Shown: in pieces, positions 16,479 to 24,385 of the stretch
Layout of the letters: the number at the start of each line of letters is the position of its first letter
How positions within the stretch are numbered: position 1 is the stretch's first letter
Origin: an uncultured Arcanobacterium sp.
GTDB taxonomy: Bacteria > Actinomycetota > Actinomycetes > Actinomycetales > Actinomycetaceae
Direction: 5' to 3'
Assembly: GCA_958428545.1 (NCBI GenBank)
Contig: CAUAGM010000012.1
Coordinates: forward strand, 1-38,953
DNA length: 38,953 bases
Translations under genes and position numbers: made by a program
The notes under the pieces: model-generated
Seen by the model: the letters and a program-made list of their open reading frames with translations, nothing else
The model's database searches: none
Told to the model about the DNA's origin: nothing

Positions 16479-17150
16479 TCAATCTAAACGGCTACTTAGG
16501 AGAAGTTCTCCAGCTTCTTTAAATTCAATAGCAGTGCGAACAAGAGCTGTATTGCGGCGAGTGACTGCGGTCGCAAGTGGATGACGATCGTCACCAATCC
16601 ATTCTGGCGTTACTTGCGCAATAAAATCTGTGAAACGGGCAGACTCTCGAAGGATATGTGCAAACTGCTCAACGCAAACGGTGCTCGTGGTGGCAGTATT
16701 TGTGCAGATACTCAATTTCCCAGCCAGTACGCCGTCCCATAGTGCGCGCATATTCGCAGGTGTGCTTATGATATCTGAGAGGGCAGGATCTGCGCTCGAT
16801 TGATTCTTCTCGGAATAATTTACCGCGAGCTCATAGCGCGTTTCGGCATCGCTTGGAAAACGGCGTATCCACTCGCGTAAAAGATATCCTCGCCAAAGGG
16901 TGCCAGGAAGGCTTTCGGCAGGAGAATCTACCCACGTTTCGGCAATAGAATCGATACCTTCATTAGCGATAAGCTGCATAATTCGTGCTGCGATGGTTTG
17001 ATCGGAAGATGCGGCTGAGGGCAGGTACACAAGGGCATGGGCTGTGGTGTGTGCAAGTTCGTAGGCGGCGGCGATATCGATACCGCCGTCAATAAGGTCT
17101 ATTTGATCGGGTTTGAGCTGAGCTGGGCGGCGCGGTTTATAAGAAGGCAT
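16479..17150 (-). CDS. Uncharacterised actinobacterial protein
   Basis: Soluble, 223 aa from the ATG at 17150 (a longer frame opens at 17204, but AAAGAGAAA precedes 17150). No signal peptide or membrane helix. N-terminus is basic (PSYKPRRPAQLKPDQIDLI), then mostly helical with an Arg/Trp-rich segment LWRGYLLREWIRRFP near the middle and a helical C-terminus. I recognise no catalytic motif. Codon use resembles neighbours and the frame is long and clean, so it is very likely a real gene. Upstream lies a cluster of short repeats that could control it. Function unknown. Confidence 0.75.
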   Translation of the reverse strand: MPSYKPRRPAQLKPDQIDLIDGGIDIAAAYELAHTTAHALVYLPSAASSDQTIAARIMQLIANEGIDSIAETWVDSPAESLPGTLWRGYLLREWIRRFPSDAETRYELAVNYSEKNQSSADPALSDIISTPANMRALWDGVLAGKLSICTNTATTSTVCVEQFAHILRESARFTDFIAQVTPEWIGDDRHPLATAVTRRNTALVRTAIEFKEAGELLLSSRLD

Positions 17151-17175
17151 CGTTTCTCTTTTCCTTTGAGATGTG

Positions 17176-17258
17176 TTTAGGCAGATATGTTTATTCTTTC
17201 GCATTTAGCGAGAGTATGTGCATATTTAGTGAGATATGCGTCATTTTAGGCAGATATT
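17176..17258. repeat. Four degenerate repeats, TTTAG-N2-AGATAT type
   Basis: Copies at 17176-17189 (tttaggcagatatg), 17204-17218 (tttagcgagagtatg), 17225-17238 (tttagtgagatatg) and 17245-17258 (tttaggcagatatt), with starts 28, 21 and 20 bases apart. They lie between the divergent uncharacterised gene and tRNA-Lys. Near two-turn spacing suggests a protein-binding array; this is inference. Confidence 0.5.
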
Positions 17259-17290
17259 TACGCAATTATGCGGCAATTTCCGATCTCCAT

Positions 17291-17319
17291 TTCCCAAATT
17301 GCTCAGATGACGCTAGAAT
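17291..17319 (+). promoter_or_regulatory. Candidate promoter of tRNA-Lys
   Basis: TTCCCA (17291-17296), 17-base spacer, TAGAAT (17314-17319) resembles a sigma-70-type promoter and places the start of transcription some 15 bases before the tRNA. Confidence 0.45.
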
Positions 17320-17341
17320 CAATTCGTCCAAAAGGATAAGC

Positions 17342-17414
17342 GGGCCTCTAGCTCAGTTGGTAGAGCAGTGGACTTTTAATCCATTGGTCGTGGGTTCGAG
17401 TCCCACGGGGCCTA
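17342..17414 (+). tRNA. tRNA-Lys (TTT)
   Basis: Acceptor GGGCCTC/GGGGCCT, D-arm GCTC/GAGC, anticodon arm GTGGA-CTTTTAA-TCCAT with anticodon TTT, T-arm GTGGG-TTCGAGT-CCCAC, A73. CCA is not fully encoded (CCG). 17415-17625 shows no further gene. Confidence 0.96.
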
Positions 17415-17625
17415 CCGTTTCTTTGATTACGAAGATGTGTCTAGTGTGTGCAAGCGTATAGAAGCACAGAATAAAGCGTTGATATAGGTTAGTGCAGATT
17501 GCTAAAGGGTTGTGCGCATACAACAGGCAAGTATTATCTTGCCGATAATTCGAGTATCTATCGCTATCTTAATCTTTTTTCGCTAAACACTAACTTTTTG
17601 CTGTCTTTTTTGGCAATATCTAAGT

Positions 17626-20025
17626 ATGACGATAAATACGAATGGTAATGACGATCTTGTGATCTCTTCGGCGGAGACGATCGACCGCATCGGCGTAGAT
17701 CTTGAGCGTGACGAAGCTGCCAAAGCTGCACGCGCAGCAATTAGGTCCCAAGCCGACGGGCTTGCCGAACGTATGTATTCGGCACACAAACCTTCTGTGC
17801 AAAAGATTCGTATGCGCCTCGGTTCGCCAGTTTTGCCTGAGACGTTGAGCGGCATGGCCCGAGAGTCGATGAAACGTGCGAGACAGCAGAAACTTGGGCT
17901 TGATGAAATTCCATTGCCCGAGGGGCGCTTTGCTGATCGAGAATTATCTTGGCTGGCATTCAACGAACGAGTGCTGGAGCAGGCTGAAGATCGGACGCTT
18001 GCCATTCTTGAGCGCGCATGGTTTCTCGCTATTTTCGCCTCAAACTTAGATGAGTTTTATATGGTTCGTGTAGCTGGGCTGAAACGCCGTATCGCTGCTG
18101 GAATGGCTGTTACGGGAGCATCAGGATTTTCTCCGCATCAGCTGCTCGACGCTATTCTTACTCGTTCGCACGAGCTTATGGAACGCCATGCGCGAGTTTT
18201 CCAAGATGACGTGCGCGTGAAGCTTGCCGATGAGGGTATCTATATCAGGCATTGGGATGAGCTGGGAGAGCAGGAGCGAGAACGTTTACGAAAATTTTAT
18301 CGCAAGCAGATTTTCCCTGTTTTGACGCCGCTTGCTGTCGATCCAGCGCATCCGTTCCCGTATATTTCAGGGTTGTCTTTAAACCTTGCTGTGATCGTTA
18401 AAAATCCTTCTACTGGAAAAGAGCTTTTTGCGCGAGTGAAAGTGCCGAGTCTCCTGCCGCGCTTTATCGCTGTTGATTCCGAAGGGCGCCCGTACAGTCC
18501 AGAAGATGTGCCTTCCGATTCGATGGGGCAGACGTGCTATGTACCTCTTGAAGAAGTGATCGGAGCGCACCTTGATACTCTTTTCCCAGGTATGAAAGTT
18601 GTGGATTACTCAACCTTCCGCGTCACCCGAAATGAAGACATGGAAGTTGAGGAAGACGATGCCGAAAACCTTCTCAAAGCTATGGAAAAAGAGCTGCTTA
18701 AGCGGCGTTTCGGGCCTGTTGTGCGTCTCGAAGTTGCTGAGGATATGACGGAGCACGTGCTGCATATGCTGCAGCGGGAATTGGGCGTGCGCCCGGAGGA
18801 CGTCTTCCGCTTGCCGCAGCCGCTCGATCTTACTGGCTTGAATGTGATTCACGATTTAGATCGCCCAAAACTGAAATATAAAAATTTTGTGGGGGTGACG
18901 GCGAGCGGTTTCGCTGAGGTAGAGAGTGCGCAAGCAGTTGATCTTTTTGAGGCGATTCGCCGCCACGATATTTTGGTTCACCACCCATACGATTCCTTTG
19001 CAACTTCTGTGCAGCAGTTCCTTATGCAGGCAGCCACAGATCCGAAAGTGCTCGCTATTAAGCAGACTCTCTACCGCACGAGCGGCAATTCGCCGATTAT
19101 AGATGCCTTGATTAAGGCTGCTTATGCAGGTAAGCAGGTGCTCGCTATGGTGGAAATTAAGGCGCGTTTCGACGAGCAGGCTAATATCGACTGGGCGCGC
19201 AAACTAGAGCAGGCAGGCGTACACGTGGTCTACGGTATCGTCGGGCTGAAGACCCACTGCAAGCTCTCGCTCGTCGTTCGTCAAGAAGAAGATGGTTTGC
19301 GCCGTTACTGCCACGTGGGCACAGGTAATTACAATCCTAAAACTGCTCGAGGCTACGAGGATCTCGGTCTTTTTACGTGTGAGCGAGAGGTTGGGCAGGA
19401 TTTGATTCGCTTGTTTAACCAGCTTTCAGGGTATGCGCCGAAAGCGAAGTTCCACAGCTTGCTCGTGGCTCCATTGGGTATTCGTTCGGGGCTGCTGGAG
19501 CGCATTGAACGTGAGATTAGCAATAAGCGTGCAGGTAAAGAGGCGTGGATCAAGCTCAAAGCAAATTCGATTGTAGATGAACGAATTATTGATTCTCTTT
19601 ACCGTGCTTCTCAGGCAGGAGTGCCGGTAGATTTGCAGGTGCGTGGAATTTGCTGCTTGCGAGCTGGTATCCCAGGGCTTTCCGAAAACATTAATGTGCG
19701 CTCGATTTTAGGGCGTTTCCTCGAGCATTCGCGTATTTATGCTTTCTGCAATAGCGGTGATCCGGAAGTCTTTATCGGTTCGGCAGATTTGATGCATCGT
19801 AACTTAGATCGCAGAATCGAGGCGCTCGTTTCTATCGCTGATCTGGATATGCGTGAGCATCTTATTGATTTGGTGACGACGGCATGTTCAGATTCTGTGC
19901 AGAGCTGGAAGCTTGAAGCTGATGGTTGGAAACACATTGTAGAAGGTGTAGATGGAAAGCGGTTGAAGCATACGCAGGATCTACTGATGGCTGCTGCGCG
20001 CTCGCGAGTTGCTGCTAAGCACTAG
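17626..20025 (+). CDS. ppk: Polyphosphate kinase 1
   Basis: It polymerises the terminal phosphate of ATP into polyphosphate, reversibly, as a phosphate and energy store. The 799-residue protein has an N-terminal extension of about 100 residues before the family start FADRELSWLAFNERVLEQA, then FASNLDEFYMVRVAGL, AVDPAHPFPYISGLSLNLAV, IKQTLYRTSG, the phospho-acceptor His (about residue 563) in CHVGTGNYNPKTARGYEDL, and GSADLMHRNLDRRIEAL. Long N-termini are common in actinobacterial PPK1. No clear Shine-Dalgarno is seen before the ATG, so leaderless or inefficient initiation is possible. The PiT/DUF47 phosphate uptake operon lies downstream on the other strand, consistent with a phosphate-handling neighbourhood. 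Confidence 0.96.
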   Translation: MTINTNGNDDLVISSAETIDRIGVDLERDEAAKAARAAIRSQADGLAERMYSAHKPSVQKIRMRLGSPVLPETLSGMARESMKRARQQKLGLDEIPLPEGRFADRELSWLAFNERVLEQAEDRTLAILERAWFLAIFASNLDEFYMVRVAGLKRRIAAGMAVTGASGFSPHQLLDAILTRSHELMERHARVFQDDVRVKLADEGIYIRHWDELGEQERERLRKFYRKQIFPVLTPLAVDPAHPFPYISGLSLNLAVIVKNPSTGKELFARVKVPSLLPRFIAVDSEGRPYSPEDVPSDSMGQTCYVPLEEVIGAHLDTLFPGMKVVDYSTFRVTRNEDMEVEEDDAENLLKAMEKELLKRRFGPVVRLEVAEDMTEHVLHMLQRELGVRPEDVFRLPQPLDLTGLNVIHDLDRPKLKYKNFVGVTASGFAEVESAQAVDLFEAIRRHDILVHHPYDSFATSVQQFLMQAATDPKVLAIKQTLYRTSGNSPIIDALIKAAYAGKQVLAMVEIKARFDEQANIDWARKLEQAGVHVVYGIVGLKTHCKLSLVVRQEEDGLRRYCHVGTGNYNPKTARGYEDLGLFTCEREVGQDLIRLFNQLSGYAPKAKFHSLLVAPLGIRSGLLERIEREISNKRAGKEAWIKLKANSIVDERIIDSLYRASQAGVPVDLQVRGICCLRAGIPGLSENINVRSILGRFLEHSRIYAFCNSGDPEVFIGSADLMHRNLDRRIEALVSIADLDMREHLIDLVTTACSDSVQSWKLEADGWKHIVEGVDGKRLKHTQDLLMAAARSRVAAKH

Positions 20026-20154
20026 CTTTGCTAGCACTAATTCTGAGTGTACATTTTTGAATGTGCGTGGATGCGCAATTTCTGAAATTTAACACTGTGG
20101 ATGAGATTGATGTATCTAGTAGGGAGGAGTGTCTATAGCATAAATGCAGGATGC

Positions 20155-20182
20155 GTGTATACCGACATATATCGGTATACAC
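20155..20182. repeat. Perfect 11-bp inverted repeat
   Basis: GTGTATACCGA (20155-20165), CATATA, TCGGTATACAC (20172-20182). No T-run follows on either side of note, so an operator or a remnant end is as likely as a ppk terminator (130 bases after ppk). Confidence 0.6.
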
Positions 20183-20211
20183 ATAATAGTACTGTGTGTT
20201 TGACTAGATAT

Positions 20212-20227
20212 ATCTTCATATGAAGAT
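20212..20227. promoter_or_regulatory. Perfect 16-bp palindrome
   Basis: ATCTTCATATGAAGAT is fully self-complementary and lies just before the hydrophobic peptide frame; a candidate dimer-binding operator. Confidence 0.4.
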
Positions 20228-20441
20228 CGCAACCTAATTCTTGCGTTTACATATGGAACGTGGACTACCATTACGACCGCAATTTCAGCTTGGAAATGGG
20301 GGTTAGCTGCTTCCACAATTGCCCGAGCTTTGGGCCTCGCTTTTATTGGAGGATTCGGCAAAGCGATTGGTGGACCAGCGCTTATTGCTGTAGGGCTTGC
20401 CGTAGCAGCAGTGTCTTGTGCATTGTAGAGAGTTGGATCAG

Positions 20442-20684
20442 ATGAGTACCAAGAATAAATTTACTTTAGGCTTTCTTCCTTTGAACATTCTCACGCTTTG
20501 GGTAATTTCTGCATTTGCAAGAGATACTTCATTCACAGATCTAATCACGATTTTGTGTGCAGTAGTCGGCGGTATAATTTGTACTCTTGCATTAAGGACA
20601 ATAGTTGAGAAAGATTCGTCACTGCCTAAAGGTCCCAGCCACTCTAGTAAATCCAGCAAACTCAATAAATCTGAGAGAATATGA
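20442..20684 (+). CDS. Small two-helix membrane protein, possible immunity protein
   Basis: 80 aa from the ATG at 20442 (an upstream GTG-type extension of eight codons is possible). Two hydrophobic segments (LGFLPLNILTLWVISAF and LITILCAVVGGIICTLAL) are joined by a short polar turn, then a hydrophilic Ser/Lys tail (SHSSKSSKLNKSE). The ribosome site is weak (GGA). It follows the bacteriocin-like relic by 13 bases. Size and topology are those of many bacteriocin immunity proteins, but that role is inference from context only. Confidence 0.55.
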   Translation: MSTKNKFTLGFLPLNILTLWVISAFARDTSFTDLITILCAVVGGIICTLALRTIVEKDSSLPKGPSHSSKSSKLNKSERI

Positions 20685-20690
20685 TTAATG

Positions 20691-20743
20691 CAGAATAAAA
20701 TCTCGTAGAGATTGCGTTTATCATGCCACAACCTCTACGAGAT
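20691..20743 (-). terminator. Rho-independent terminator of the DUF47-pit operon
   Basis: ATCTCGTAGAG (20733-20743 read on minus) pairs perfectly with CTCTACGAGAT (20700-20710) and is followed on the minus strand by the U-rich ATTTTATTC. It sits 57 bases after the pit stop; the plus-strand side lacks a T-run. Confidence 0.8.
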
Positions 20744-20799
20744 CAAAGTATACAATGATCGAAAAATCAAGGTTTTCCGATCGATGTTTTCTTATTCCA

Positions 20800-21801
20800 T
20801 TAGAGAATAATTGCTTTCAGTATGATGTAGCAGATCATGGCAATAAATGCCGATGCTGGGAGAGTGAGGAACCATCCTCCCACAATATTGCCCGTTACTC
20901 CCCATCGTACTGCACTCTTGCGGCGGGTTGCCCCAACTCCCATCACAGCTGAAGTGATGATATGGGTTGTGGAGACTGGCGCATGGTAGAGAAACGCCGT
21001 GAAATAGAGCACTGAAGCGCCAACCATTTCTGCCACGAATCCGCGCGAAGAATCAACTTCGGTGATCGAATGCCCCAAAGTCTTCATAATGCGTTTGCCG
21101 CCAGCCAGCGTGCCCAGCGAAATAGCAAGAGCAGCGCCGATCTTCACCCACAAAGGAATTCCTGTGCCCGTATGATAGCCTCCAGCGACTAATGCAAGCA
21201 CAACTACGCCCATAGTCTTTTGCGCGTCTTGCAGCCCATGCCCGAGAGCAATCGCTGCAGACGAAAAAATCTGTGCTCTGCGAAATCCTCGCATTGTCGC
21301 TTTATATTGAGCGTTGCGGAAAATGTAGAGCACGAATTTCATCAGAATATATGCGAGAAGGAAGCCAACTATCGGTGAAAGAAACATTGGCAGCACAACT
21401 TTTTCGCCGATCACAAGCCAGTGAATCTGGGTTGATGCAGCGAGACCTGCGCCGGTAAGACCGCCGATGAGTGCGTGAGAAGAGCTGGAAGGTAAACCAA
21501 ACCACCACGTAATAAGGTTCCAAGTGATTGCGCCAATCAGCCCACCTAAGACGACGATCAATCCGGCCTCGTCTTCAGGAGGTGAGACAATTCCTGAACC
21601 AATCGTCTCCGCCACACCCGTACCGAGAAGTGCGCCGATGAAGTTCATGACTGCCGCCATGACGAGCGCAGCTCCCGGTTTGAGAGCTCTAGTTGCTACA
21701 CATGTTGCGATAGCATTTGCGGCATCGTGAAAACCGTTTGTGAAATCGAAAATAAAGGCAATCACAGCCACAAGACACACGAGAAATAACGCGAGATCCA
21801 C
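20800..21801 (-). CDS. pit: PiT-family inorganic phosphate transporter
   Basis: A low-affinity importer of phosphate (as metal-phosphate) driven by the proton gradient. The 333-aa protein has about ten hydrophobic segments and the duplicated PiT signature: GFHDAANAIATCVATRAL near the N-terminus, GLPSSSSHALIGGLTGAGLA in the middle and APVSTTHIITSAVMGVGATR near the C-terminus. It starts four bases after the stop of the DUF47 gene, so they form an operon, and has its own terminator. Co-location with polyphosphate kinase suggests import coupled to storage. Confidence 0.95.
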   Translation of the reverse strand: MDLALFLVCLVAVIAFIFDFTNGFHDAANAIATCVATRALKPGAALVMAAVMNFIGALLGTGVAETIGSGIVSPPEDEAGLIVVLGGLIGAITWNLITWWFGLPSSSSHALIGGLTGAGLAASTQIHWLVIGEKVVLPMFLSPIVGFLLAYILMKFVLYIFRNAQYKATMRGFRRAQIFSSAAIALGHGLQDAQKTMGVVVLALVAGGYHTGTGIPLWVKIGAALAISLGTLAGGKRIMKTLGHSITEVDSSRGFVAEMVGASVLYFTAFLYHAPVSTTHIITSAVMGVGATRRKSAVRWGVTGNIVGGWFLTLPASAFIAMICYIILKAIIL

Positions 21802-21805
21802 GAGG

Positions 21806-22429
21806 CTAGTTCTCCTTGATTGCGATAGTTTCGATCACTGCGGCAAGATTTTCGAAGCGGTCGATAGCTGCCTCAAAACAATCAATCACGAATTTCATTT
21901 TTATTACGTCCATTGCGTTCGCGTCTGGATCGCTGAAGAGATCGGAAATGCAGGATCGGTAGATAGAATCGCCGTGGTTTTCCAGCTGGTTGATTTCCAC
22001 CCAGTATGCGCGCATTTTATCGCTGAGCTTATCGAGGTGCTGCATAGCTTTTTCTGTTGATTCTGCGCACTCATGAATAATATCGACGAGTTTGCGTGCT
22101 CTTTCTGGAAGATCCGCAACCCCATAGAGCACCATATTGTCTCCTGCTTCGTCGATCATATCCACGCAGTCGTCAATAATTGAGGTGAGTTCAAATAAAT
22201 CTTCACGATCGTAGGGTAAGACGAAGCTGGAATTGATTTTCTTGAGCACAGTATGCGTAGCTTCATCTGCTTCGTTTTCAATAGAATGTAGTTTTGCGTT
22301 GAGATCTTCGCGTTTTTGCGGTTTTGCATCCACAAGTTTAATTAGTGCATTGGCAGCGCGAGTTAAATTCGCTGCTTGGGCGGCGATCAGATCTGTGACT
22401 GACGGTCCGCCAATTTTATTGCGTCCCAC
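21806..22429 (-). CDS. DUF47 (PhoU-like) accessory protein of the PiT transporter
   Basis: A four-to-six-helix cytoplasmic protein of the DUF47/PhoU-like family, typically encoded next to pit and needed for its control. Visible blocks are LHSIENEADEATHTVLKKIN, FVLPYDREDLFELTSIIDDC, VDMIDEAGDNMVLYG and a C-terminal KMKFVIDCFEAAIDRFENLA. The frame extends to 22510, but the GTG at 22429 has AAAGGG five bases upstream and gives 207 aa, the usual DUF47 size; residues before it are unlike the family. Acidic clusters with Glu-x3-Asp spacing could bind metal, as in PhoU (inference). Confidence 0.88.
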   Translation of the reverse strand: MGRNKIGGPSVTDLIAAQAANLTRAANALIKLVDAKPQKREDLNAKLHSIENEADEATHTVLKKINSSFVLPYDREDLFELTSIIDDCVDMIDEAGDNMVLYGVADLPERARKLVDIIHECAESTEKAMQHLDKLSDKMRAYWVEINQLENHGDSIYRSCISDLFSDPDANAMDVIKMKFVIDCFEAAIDRFENLAAVIETIAIKEN

Positions 22430-22524
22430 ATGAACCCTTTCATGTATTCGGTTACGTAATGCTGCGCAGCACCTGCTGGAGCATTGATTGCTGGCCAGCA
22501 GACGCCACATCAGCTCATTTCCAG

Positions 22525-22554
22525 CTTACATAAAGTTGCCTAGGACTTTATAAT
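22525..22554 (+). promoter_or_regulatory. Candidate promoter towards thiN
   Basis: CTTACA (22525-22530), 18-base spacer, perfect TATAAT (22549-22554). It would leave a leader of about 185 bases before thiN. That leader has a palindromic TTATGCATAA-like element but no recognisable TPP riboswitch. Confidence 0.45.
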
Positions 22555-22745
22555 CAACAGCTTACTTTTCCTAGTCTTGTGCATAGGTGCATAGCTTTAT
22601 GCATAAGCTGTGTATACGTTTGGATACGTATGCAGGCAAATATCGGTGCATAAGGAGATTTATCTGTATTTTTATGCGTGCTTTTCCTAGTATGTTTTCT
22701 GAAGTGCTGTGTAAAACCGAGGTATATCTATGCCACAATAGCAGC

Positions 22746-23531
22746 ATGAATGCAGGATTTGGCGATAATAATTGCGAGAGATGCCTCGTGATTGCAGCTC
22801 ATGCCGAAGGTCTGAATATGCTGCGAGAGCAGGCGAAGGAGTGGGCATACGATTTTATTTTGTGCGCTGACGCTGGGCAGAAAATCGCGCAGCAATTAGC
22901 CTTGCGCCCGAATGCGTTTATCGGCGATTTTGATTCTTCCCCTCAGCCTGCTGGCGAATATATTGAGCTTTCCCCAAGCGCGGCGATTCTTTCCTCTGAT
23001 TTAGCTGAGCAGTTGTCTTTGTGTGTGCACACCTCTATGCTTGCGTCGGAAGTAAGTGATGATGAGGAGCTGCAGGAGAATATACAGCCGCTTGTTTTTC
23101 TTCTTCCCCCAGAAAAAGATATGACGGATCTGGAAGCTGCAATAGATATTGCTGCCCAGCTTGGCTTCGCTCATATCGACGTTCTCGGCGGTTTCGGCGG
23201 TCGTCTCGATCACACACTAGGCAATGTTGCTCTTCTTGCCAAATACGTAGATTCACCGATTCGCCTTAGGGTTTTCGATGGTATCAATTCGGTGACGATG
23301 GTTGGCCCAGGTACACATACAGTGGCGCGCAAAGGACACACCTATTTTGGGGTGCTCCCATATGGCGGCTGTGCTCGCAGTGTGAGCTTGAGCGGCGTGA
23401 AATACAGTGTGCAGGATATCGAGCTTTCTGATTCAAGTACGCTCGGTGTGAGTAACGAAATCACGCATGCCTATGCCACGGTTAGCTGCGAAGAAGGCTA
23501 TCTGCTTCTTGTGCATTCTCGCGATACTTAG
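22746..23531 (+). CDS. thiN: Thiamine pyrophosphokinase
   Basis: It transfers pyrophosphate from ATP to thiamine, giving thiamine diphosphate. Motifs: LCADAGQKIAQQLALRPNAF, the catalytic IGDFDS, PPEKDMTDLEAAIDIA and GGFGGRLDHTLGNVALL, which define the TPK catalytic domain; the C-terminal part forms the thiamine-binding beta domain. The open frame begins at 22587, but the first 53 residues are Cys/Arg-rich and unlike the family, so the ATG at 22746 (262 aa) is preferred, though its ribosome site is weak. The product is the cofactor of the large NifJ-type enzyme encoded just downstream on the other strand. Confidence 0.88.
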   Translation: MNAGFGDNNCERCLVIAAHAEGLNMLREQAKEWAYDFILCADAGQKIAQQLALRPNAFIGDFDSSPQPAGEYIELSPSAAILSSDLAEQLSLCVHTSMLASEVSDDEELQENIQPLVFLLPPEKDMTDLEAAIDIAAQLGFAHIDVLGGFGGRLDHTLGNVALLAKYVDSPIRLRVFDGINSVTMVGPGTHTVARKGHTYFGVLPYGGCARSVSLSGVKYSVQDIELSDSSTLGVSNEITHAYATVSCEEGYLLLVHSRDT

Positions 23532-23536
23532 GGGAG

Positions 23537-24385
23537 TTAGAATGCACCTGATTTTACGTCTGCCGCCGCCGCTTCGATTGTGGCCGAAAAAACCTCAGCG
23601 CTATCGGCGCCGTTGATAATGCGGTTATTGATGACGAATGCTGGTGTGCCCCTAAAGCCAATGCCAGTGGCGATAGTTTGTGAGCGATCAATTTCTTTGC
23701 GTGCTTCGTCGGAGTTCATGTCAGCCGTGAACTGATTGAGATCAGGCACGCCCGCTTGTTTAGCGAGTTCAACCACAGCAGCTTCGTCCCATTGTTTATG
23801 CTCACCAGCAGAGAGCGGAGCTGCGGCGGCATAAAACTCGGCAGTTTTGCCTTGTTTGCCAGCAGCATATAAGCCGCGAGCGGGAATATCTGAATTGTAA
23901 TCAGGGAAAATTACCCACGGGTGAATCTCGATGCGAAGCGTCCCCTCGTCTACATATTTTTGCAAAGCTGGGTAGGTTTGCGCTGCCCATTGTGCGCACA
24001 CTGGGCAGGAAAAATCCATAAATTCAATCATGACGACAGGTGCATTGACGTTACCTTCAGCCAACGGACTTCCATCAATGCGTTCTTGCAGAGCTTTGAG
24101 AGTTTTTATAGCTTGAGGGTCGGTATATGCCTTAGCAGCTGCAGAAGGCGATCCAGAAGGTGCTGAGCCTTGGTTTTCTGCTGTTGCTGCTTGATCGGCA
24201 GAAGTGTTTGGCAGTGAGGTCTTGAGTGAGACGATATATGCCACAAGTGCAACCATCACTACGAGCGCTGCAGCGAGAGCTATCACTAGAGGTTTTCTTC
24301 CTTTTCGTGCTGGCACAGTGCTGAATGCTGATGTGTCGTTTCCGTTCGGTGCATGTGTATCAGACGTATATGCTGTTTCGCTCAT
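23537..24385 (-). CDS. Membrane-anchored DsbA-like thiol:disulfide oxidoreductase
   Basis: 282 aa: an unstructured cytoplasmic N-terminus, one signal-anchor helix (about residues 32-53), a Ser/Ala-rich linker, and an extracytoplasmic thioredoxin fold with active site C127-P-V-C130 (MIEFMDFSCPVCAQWA) and cis-proline loop GTPAF (Pro248). It belongs to the actinobacterial DsbA/MdbA-like group that forms disulfides in exported proteins. It starts inside the stop of the oxidoreductase gene (ATGA overlap at 24382-24385), so it is translated with it. Why a secreted-side thiol enzyme is tied to a cytosolic iron-sulfur enzyme is unclear. Confidence 0.9.
   Translation of the reverse strand: MSETAYTSDTHAPNGNDTSAFSTVPARKGRKPLVIALAAALVVMVALVAYIVSLKTSLPNTSADQAATAENQGSAPSGSPSAAAKAYTDPQAIKTLKALQERIDGSPLAEGNVNAPVVMIEFMDFSCPVCAQWAAQTYPALQKYVDEGTLRIEIHPWVIFPDYNSDIPARGLYAAGKQGKTAEFYAAAAPLSAGEHKQWDEAAVVELAKQAGVPDLNQFTADMNSDEARKEIDRSQTIATGIGFRGTPAFVINNRIINGADSAEVFSATIEAAAADVKSGAF

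Larger units (their letters stand above)
20144..20428 (+). pseudogene. Bacteriocin-like hydrophobic peptide gene, interrupted by an in-frame TGA
   Basis: Reading the frame that ends with TAG at 20426, codons from 20204 encode 74 residues including YEDRNLILAFTYGTWTT, then ISAWKWGLAASTIARALGLA, FIGGFGKAIGGPALIAVGLA and VAAVSCAL. The Gly/Ala-rich, weakly cationic, Trp-containing character resembles bacteriocin precursors or cores. No ATG, GTG or TTG occurs in frame before the hydrophobic part. The nearest in-frame ATG (20144), 15 bases after an excellent AGGGAGGAG, is separated from it by TGA at 20201. So it is either a broken gene, or the stop is suppressed or the start unusual. A small two-helix membrane protein follows 13 bases later, as an immunity gene would. 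No family could be confirmed. Confidence 0.4.

Noticed and set aside
20260..20445. A 61-residue plus-strand frame through the bacteriocin-like region
   Set aside because: Starts with GTG without a ribosome site and has a Trp/Cys/Arg-rich frame-shifted look; the other frame has far better hydrophobic pattern.
22555..22745. TPP riboswitch before thiamine pyrophosphokinase
   Set aside because: The conserved CUGAGA and ACCUGA-type core elements are not seen in the leader.
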